A program made the translations under genes and the position numbers. A model generated the notes under the pieces. The model was not told the origin of the DNA. It made no database searches and worked only from the letters and a program-made list of their open reading frames with translations. Source: Azospirillum sp. SYSU D00513 (GTDB lineage: Bacteria; Pseudomonadota; Alphaproteobacteria; Azospirillales; Azospirillaceae). Taken from it: a stretch of 64,000 nt of DNA. The stretch is taken from the NCBI RefSeq assembly GCF_017356015.1, contig NZ_JAFIQV010000011.1, positions 62,001-126,000 on the forward strand, in the 5' to 3' direction. Shown piece after piece: positions 59,263-64,000 of the stretch; position 1 is the stretch's first letter; each line of letters starts with the position of its first letter.

Positions 59263-59898
59263 TCAGTGATCGGTCTGGCTGTCGGTGGTGAAGGCCTTCA
59301 GCGTGGTCGGCCCTCCCTCCGGTTCGGACGAGCGGCGGCCGATCTGCGAACCATGCGGCGGGATCTCGCCCCGCGCCAGCGCGTCGATGATCTTTTCCAT
59401 CCTCTCGGGGGCGACGTCCTCGTAGTAGTCGTCGCCGATCTGCACCACGGGCGCGTTCACGCAGGCGCCGGAGCACTCGACCTCGCGCAGCGTGAACTGC
59501 CCGTCGTCGGTGGTCTCGCCGACATGGATGCCCAGCTTGCGCTCGCAGGCGTGCACCACATCGTCGGAACCGCGCAGCCAGCAGGGCGTGGTCGTGCAGA
59601 CCTGGATGACGTGCTTACCGACGGGCGCCTTGTTGAACATCGTGTAGAAGGTCGCCACCTCGTACACGCGGATGCGCGGCATCGACAGCATGTCGGCGAC
59701 CGCGTCCATGCAGGCGCGCGACAGGTAGCCGGCGTTCTGGCGCTGGGCGAGGTCGAGCAGCGGCATGCAGGCGCTGGCTTGGCGGCCGGCCGGGTACTTG
59801 GCGATGATCCGCTCGGCGAGCGCCAGGTTGTCCGGCGTGAAGAGGAAGGCCGGCTCGTCGGCGTGGGTGTCGGCCAGGGTGGTGTCCGGCGCGCTCAT
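59263..59898 (-). CDS. nuoE: NADH-quinone oxidoreductase subunit E
   Basis: NuoE (211 aa from ATG 59898, overlapping the nuoD stop) carries the 2Fe-2S cluster N1a. Its four Cys ligands lie in [10 protein letters not shown] and [13 protein letters not shown]-terminal tail of about 35 residues (from [14 protein letters not shown]) is a polar alphaproteobacterial extension. Confidence 0.96.
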   Translation of the reverse strand: MSAPDTTLADTHADEPAFLFTPDNLALAERIIAKYPAGRQASACMPLLDLAQRQNAGYLSRACMDAVADMLSMPRIRVYEVATFYTMFNKAPVGKHVIQVCTTTPCWLRGSDDVVHACERKLGIHVGETTDDGQFTLREVECSGACVNAPVVQIGDDYYEDVAPERMEKIIDALARGEIPPHGSQIGRRSSEPEGGPTTLKAFTTDSQTDH

Positions 59899-61115
59899 CG
59901 GTCGATTTCTCCGAAGACGATGTCCATGGACGCGATGTTCGCCACCGCGTCGGCGAGCATGTGGCCCTTGGACATGAAGTCGAGGCCCTGCAGGTGGGGG
60001 AAGCCGGGCGCGCGGATCTTGCAGCGGTACGGCTTGTTGGTGCCGTCGGCCACGAGATAGACGCCGAACTCGCCCTTGGGCGCCTCGATGGCGGTGTAGG
60101 TCTCGCCCGCGGGCACGTGGAAGCCCTCGGTGAAGAGCTTGAAGTGGTGGATGAGCGCCTCCATGGAGCGCTTCATCTCCCCGCGCGGGGGCGGCACGAC
60201 CTTGCGGTCCTGCACCCGCACCGGACCGTCGGGCAGCTTCTCGATGCACTGGCGGATGATCCGCAGGGACTGGCGCATCTCCTCCATGCGGACGAGGTAG
60301 CGCGCCCAGCAGTCGCCGGTGAGGCCGACCGGCACGTCGAAGTCCAGCTCGCCGTACACTTCATAGGGCTGCGACTTGCGCAGGTCCCAGGCGACGTTCG
60401 AGCCGCGCAGCATCGGGCCGGTGAAGCCCCAGTCGAACGCCTCTTCCTTCGTCACGATGCCGATGTCGACCGTGCGCTGCTTGAAGATGCGGTTGTCCGT
60501 CAGCAGGTTGTCGATGTCGTCGATGAACTTCGGGAAGCTCTCGGTGAAGGCCCAGATGTCGTCGGTCAGGCCGGGCGGCAGGTCCCAGGCGACGCCGCCC
60601 GGGCGGAAGTAGTTGGCGTGCAGCCGCGAGCCCGAGACACGCTCGTAGAACTCCATGAGGATCTCGCGCTCCTCGAAGCCCCACAGCGCCGGCGTGATCG
60701 CACCGACGTCGAGCGCGCCGGTCGTGATCGACAGGATGTGGTTCAGGATGCGCGTGATCTCGGAGAACATCACGCGGATGTACTGGGCACGGATCGGCGC
60801 CTTGATCTTCAGCAGGTTCTCGATGGCGAGCACATAGGCGTGCTCCATGCACATCGGGCTGACATAGTCGAGGCGGTCGAAGTAGGGAACGGCCTGGAGG
60901 TAGGTCTTGTACTCGATCAGCTTCTCGGTGCCGCGGTGCAGGAGGCCGATGTGCGGATCGCAGCGCTCCACCACCTCGCCGTTCAGCTCCATCACCAGGC
61001 GCAGCACGCCGTGGGCCGCCGGGTGCTGCGGCCCGAAGTTCATGGTGTAGGGCTTGATTTGGGTCTTGCCGCCCGCCTGTCCGGCGGTCGGGCTCGCGGA
61101 GGTGGCGATGGTCAC
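59895..61115 (-). CDS. nuoD: NADH-quinone oxidoreductase subunit D
   Basis: NuoD (406 aa, 49-kDa homologue) lines the quinone site with Nuo[21 protein letters not shown] contains the conserved quinone-contact His, and [16 protein letters not shown] is another hallmark. It is separate from nuoC, unlike the E. coli fusion. The ATG overlaps the nuoC stop by 4 bp. Confidence 0.97.
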   Translation of the reverse strand: MTIATSASPTAGQAGGKTQIKPYTMNFGPQHPAAHGVLRLVMELNGEVVERCDPHIGLLHRGTEKLIEYKTYLQAVPYFDRLDYVSPMCMEHAYVLAIENLLKIKAPIRAQYIRVMFSEITRILNHILSITTGALDVGAITPALWGFEEREILMEFYERVSGSRLHANYFRPGGVAWDLPPGLTDDIWAFTESFPKFIDDIDNLLTDNRIFKQRTVDIGIVTKEEAFDWGFTGPMLRGSNVAWDLRKSQPYEVYGELDFDVPVGLTGDCWARYLVRMEEMRQSLRIIRQCIEKLPDGPVRVQDRKVVPPPRGEMKRSMEALIHHFKLFTEGFHVPAGETYTAIEAPKGEFGVYLVADGTNKPYRCKIRAPGFPHLQGLDFMSKGHMLADAVANIASMDIVFGEIDR

Positions 61116-61741
61116 GACTTGCTCCCAGTGTCAGGGGCTTGGGCCTTTTCGTCGCCGGGCAGCATGACGTCGGTCATGCCTTCCCAGGGCGACAGGAAGT
61201 CGAAGGTGCGGAAGTCCTGGGTCAGGCGCACGGGCTCGTAGACCACGCGCTTCTGGTCCTCGTCGTAGCGCACCTCGACATAGCCGGTCAGGGGGAAATC
61301 CTTGCGGAAAGGATGCCCCTCGAAGCCGTAGTCGGTCAGGATGCGGCGCAGGTCCGGATGGTCGGAGAAGAAGACGCCGAACAGGTCCCAGGTCTCGCGC
61401 TCGAACCAGTTGGCCGCGCTGTAGACCGGCACGCAGGACGGGACGGGCGTGTCCTCGTCCGTGCCGAGCTTCAGGCGGATGCGCTGGTTGTGCTTGTAGC
61501 TGAGGAGGTTGTAGACGACCTCGAAACGCTCTTCGCGCTCCGGCCAGTCCACGGCGGTGATGTCGATCAGCTGCTCGAACGAGCAGCGCGTGTCGTCGCG
61601 CAGGAACGTCAGCGCCTTGATGATGGACGGACGGCGCACCGTGATCATCAGTTCGCCGAGCGCCACTTCCACGTTCAGCACGTCGTCGCCGAGCGCTCCG
61701 GCGATGTGATCACCGAGTTCCTTCAAAGCCTGTTCGGACAT
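61112..61741 (-). CDS. nuoC: NADH-quinone oxidoreductase subunit C
   Basis: NuoC (209 aa, 30-kDa homologue) belongs to the peripheral arm. The family signature [26 protein letters not shown] is present but with only common substitutions, and [19 protein letters not shown] follows. It carries no cofactor. It is 29 bp after nuoB and coupled to nuoD. Confidence 0.96.
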   Translation of the reverse strand: MSEQALKELGDHIAGALGDDVLNVEVALGELMITVRRPSIIKALTFLRDDTRCSFEQLIDITAVDWPEREERFEVVYNLLSYKHNQRIRLKLGTDEDTPVPSCVPVYSAANWFERETWDLFGVFFSDHPDLRRILTDYGFEGHPFRKDFPLTGYVEVRYDEDQKRVVYEPVRLTQDFRTFDFLSPWEGMTDVMLPGDEKAQAPDTGSKS

Positions 61742-61770
61742 GGGCCAGGGCCTGCCTTCTTCTTCGTGTC

Positions 61771-62316
61771 TCAGCGGGCGATGCGGTTGCCGCGCCGGAT
61801 CTTCTTCTGCAGCTGAAGGATGCCGTAGACGAGCGCCTCGGCCGTCGGGGGGCAGCCCGGCACGTAGATGTCGACCGGGACGATCCGGTCGCAGCCGCGC
61901 ACCACCGCATAGGAATAGTGATAGTAGCCGCCGCCATTGGCGCAGGAGCCCATCGAGATGACCCAGCGGGGCTCGGGCATCTGGTCGTAGACCTTGCGCA
62001 GGGCCGGGGCCATCTTGTTGGTCAGCGTGCCGGCGACGATCATGCAGTCGGACTGGCGCGGGCTGGGACGCGGAATGACGCCGAACCGGTCAAGGTCGTA
62101 ACGGCTCATGTAGGCGTGGATCATTTCCACCGCGCAGCAGGCCAGACCGAAGGTCATGGGCCAGAGCGAGCCGGTGCGCGCCCAGGCCAGCAGATCCTCG
62201 TACTTCGCCGTGATGAAACCCTTTTCCTGGATTTCCTCGGAGACGGCACGAAGATACGCGTCCTGTTCCGGTCCGGGCGGAATCGGCGCCAGGGACTTGG
62301 CTGCCTCTACTCCCAT
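61771..62316 (-). CDS. nuoB: NADH-quinone oxidoreductase subunit B
   Basis: NuoB (181 aa) carries cluster N2, the last electron carrier before quinone. Cys ligands lie in [23 protein letters not shown] and [14 protein letters not shown] 62316 is preceded by AAGGAG at 8-nt spacing; an ATG at 62337 is less likely. The start lies inside the end of nuoA (10-bp overlap). Confidence 0.97.
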   Translation of the reverse strand: MGVEAAKSLAPIPPGPEQDAYLRAVSEEIQEKGFITAKYEDLLAWARTGSLWPMTFGLACCAVEMIHAYMSRYDLDRFGVIPRPSPRQSDCMIVAGTLTNKMAPALRKVYDQMPEPRWVISMGSCANGGGYYHYSYAVVRGCDRIVPVDIYVPGCPPTAEALVYGILQLQKKIRRGNRIAR

Positions 62317-62675
62317 TCCAGAGCTCCTTTCTTCCACTCGTAAATGAAGCCGATCGTCAGGATGCCCAGGAACAGCATCATGGACCAGAAGCCGAACATC
62401 CCGATGTCGCCGAGCGCCACGGCCCAGGGGAACAGGAAGGCGATCTCAAGGTCGAAGATGATGAACAGGATCGAGACGAGGTAGAAGCGCACGTCGAACT
62501 TCGTGCGCGCATCCTCGAAGGGCTCGAAGCCGCACTCGTAGGGGGAGACCTTCTCGGCGTCCGGATTCTTGGGGCTGATGACGTAGGACGCGCCGACCAT
62601 CACGACGGCGAGCGCGATGCCGATCAGCAAAAACACCAGAATCGGAAGGTACTCAACAATCAGCGGGTTGGTCAC
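62307..62675 (-). CDS. nuoA: NADH-quinone oxidoreductase subunit A
   Basis: NuoA (122 aa) has three membrane helices. The conserved loop [20 protein letters not shown] contains the Cys that becomes exposed in the deactive enzyme. GTG 62675 is chosen because GGGAGG lies 7 nt upstream; a GTG at 62696 lacks this. It is the first gene of the 14-gene operon. Confidence 0.96.
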   Translation of the reverse strand: MTNPLIVEYLPILVFLLIGIALAVVMVGASYVISPKNPDAEKVSPYECGFEPFEDARTKFDVRFYLVSILFIIFDLEIAFLFPWAVALGDIGMFGFWSMMLFLGILTIGFIYEWKKGALEWE

Positions 62676-62779
62676 CGCGGTCCTCCCATAGCTCACGCCA
62701 CGCGCGTCGCCTGCGGCCGGGTTGGCCGAAGCGCGATGCCGTGGCGGGATTGCCTTGGATTAGCCCATCAGACGGGCGG

Positions 62780-62808
62780 AATATAGGCCGTGCGGTTGGG
62801 GTTTGAAA
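62780..62808 (-). promoter_or_regulatory. Predicted nuo operon promoter
   Basis: On the minus strand TATATT (-10, 62780-62785, 5 of 6) lies 17 bp from a weak TTTCAA (62803-62808), about 105 bp before the nuoA start. The region 62676-62984 has no gene and is locally AT-richer around this site. Confidence 0.45.
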
Positions 62809-62984
62809 GCGGTTTCAACGACTTTCGTAGCAGGCGGAAAAACCCGTACTGCGCCGTTAACTGTTTGCTTATCCAGCAATTTCGGGTGGGCATAGGCCCT
62901 GGCGGAGAAGGGCATAAACGGGCATGACACCGTCGCCCGCGCCAGCGGTTTCGCCGCTACGAAATGTTTTGAAACGAGAGGAAA

Positions 62985-63061
<77 letters not shown>

Positions 63062-63229
63062 GCAACAGGCGTTTCCGGTGCGCGGCCCCTTGCCGCTGCC
63101 CGGTCCAGAGCGCATTGTGCGCCCCCGCCGTTCGGTGCGGCGTTTCTAGCCGCGGGGCGGCCGGGCTGTCAATGCCGAAGCGGCAACCCGGCTGCGAAAA
63201 GCGATCCCGGCGCGGCGGCGCCCCACAAT

Positions 63230-63442
63230 TCAGCCGCGGCGCAGGTCGTCGAGTTGGCGGAAGGCCAGCACCATGGAGTCGGAAAGGTCCCGGTTCTCAA
63301 CCGCCCCTTCCCCGCCGAAACGGGTCAGCGCCGACTCCAGCGCGCGGGCCAGATGCTCCGCCACATCGAGGTCCTTCTGCTCCAGGGCGAGGTTCAGCGC
63401 GTGGAGGATGCGGTCACCCAGCCGGCGTTCTTCGATGCTCAC
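63230..63442 (-). CDS. Small alpha-helical protein of unknown function
   Basis: A 70-residue acidic protein, almost entirely amphipathic helix (ERRLGDRILHALNLALEQKD, then LDVAEHLARALESALTRFGG). A purine-rich ribosome site (GAGAGGGA) precedes the ATG. No signal peptide, membrane segment or known motif is present. Codon use fits the region, and it sits alone between tRNA-Asp and the RTX gene. It is probably real but of unknown role. Confidence 0.65.
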   Translation of the reverse strand: MSIEERRLGDRILHALNLALEQKDLDVAEHLARALESALTRFGGEGAVENRDLSDSMVLAFRQLDDLRRG

Positions 63443-63580
63443 CCTTCCCTCTCCATTCCTTGCATGCGATTTCGAAGGAGGACCATAGCACAGCGGGTCG
63501 CCTCCGCTGCGCTATTCCGTGCGAAGGCATGACGGAAAGTGCAACCTGAGGATCGGGCAGGATGCCCCCTTGGTGACCGT

Positions 63581-64000
63581 TCAAGCGACCACGAACCAGC
63601 CGGGCCTCACCGCTTCCGGCGCAAGTCCAAGCAGGGTCAGCTCGTCTCCGGCGGACAGGGTGATGACGGCGTTGCCGTCGAAGTCGGCCGTGACTGCATA
63701 GGTGGTCCCGAGGGGAAGGCCGACGGCATCACCCTCCTCCGGGAAGAAATCCTCGATCAGGTCCCGTCCGCCGCCCAGCTCGAACAGGAAGAGGTCCGGG
63801 CCGGTGCCTCCGATGAGGAGATCGTCGCCGGCTTGCCCTTCCAGCGTGTCGGCACCCTGCCCGCCATAGAGATCGTCGGGGCCGCGCCCGCCGATGAGAT
63901 CGTCATCGCCCCGGCCGCCATAGAGCAGGTCCGCACCGCGATAGCCGAGTACCAGGTCATCGCCTGGTCCGCCATGGAGGTCATCGGCGGACGATGTCCC
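63581..64000 (-). CDS. RTX calcium-binding-repeat protein, C-terminal part
   Basis: The 139 residues before the stop at 63581-63583; the start lies beyond the window. At least five nonapeptide RTX repeats of the GGxGxDxL type are seen (GGPGDDLVL, GGRGDDDLI, GGRGPDDLY, GGQGADTLE, GGTGPDLFL), which bind calcium in a parallel beta-roll. After them, GGGRDLIEDFFPEEGD and a short beta domain ending PGWFVVA are typical of type I secreted RTX proteins, whose export signal is C-terminal. The function of the missing N-terminal part is unknown. Confidence 0.88.
   Translation of the reverse strand, partial: GTSSADDLHGGPGDDLVLGYRGADLLYGGRGDDDLIGGRGPDDLYGGQGADTLEGQAGDDLLIGGTGPDLFLFELGGGRDLIEDFFPEEGDAVGLPLGTTYAVTADFDGNAVITLSAGDELTLLGLAPEAVRPGWFVVA

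Overview
The window comes from a high-GC alphaproteobacterial chromosome. It most resembles Azospirillum or a close relative in the Rhodospirillales. This is inferred from gene order and motifs, with no database search. Supporting signs are a separate trpG-trpD-trpC cluster (the arrangement described for Azospirillum brasilense), an alphaproteobacterial SOS box (GTTC-N7-GTTC) in front of lexA, split nuoC and nuoD, a short ProS without an editing insertion, and the order nuoN-birA-coaX-rnj-mce. Nearly all of it is core housekeeping DNA. I see no prophage, IS transposase, integrase or CRISPR array.

Layout. Bases 1-10960 are mainly plus strand: the 3' part of a PpiD/SurA-like foldase, trpE, a convergent YibQ-like deacetylase, a small BrnT-type toxin/HTH antitoxin pair, then trpG-trpD-trpC-GNAT-moaC-moeA with 4-bp stop/start overlaps at four of its five junctions, and lexA. 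Minus-strand comEC (10982-13117) is followed by gltX and gltA, each on its own, a small putative membrane peptide and a polytopic membrane protein. From 17514 to 35406 everything is minus strand. In transcription order: dnaE; rpsB-tsf; pyrH-frr-uppS-cdsA-dxr-rseP-bamA-ompH; fabZ-lpxA-lpxI-lpxB; gloA. This links translation, RNA turnover, isoprenoid, phospholipid and lipid A synthesis with outer-membrane assembly. lpxD is missing from its usual place between ompH and fabZ.

Bases 35564-44894 hold smaller units: a lipoprotein, a dienelactone-hydrolase-like protein with a Tat-like signal, a RimJ-type acetyltransferase, lolC-lolD, proS, two proteins of unknown function, tag, a DUF1467 protein and methylmalonyl-CoA epimerase. 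This is also where the non-coding structure lies: two copies of a GC-rich palindromic repeat, one of them inserted into a different repeat with an 8-bp target duplication, and a possible small RNA ending in a strong terminator.

Bases 44941-62675 are a minus-strand block with the complete 14-gene respiratory complex I operon (nuoA to nuoN). It continues with 4-bp or near-zero spacing into birA, coaX and the RNase J gene. NuoL carries an unusual histidine-rich insert. The window ends with tRNA-Asp, a 70-residue protein of unknown function and the C-terminal part of an RTX calcium-binding-repeat protein that runs off the end.
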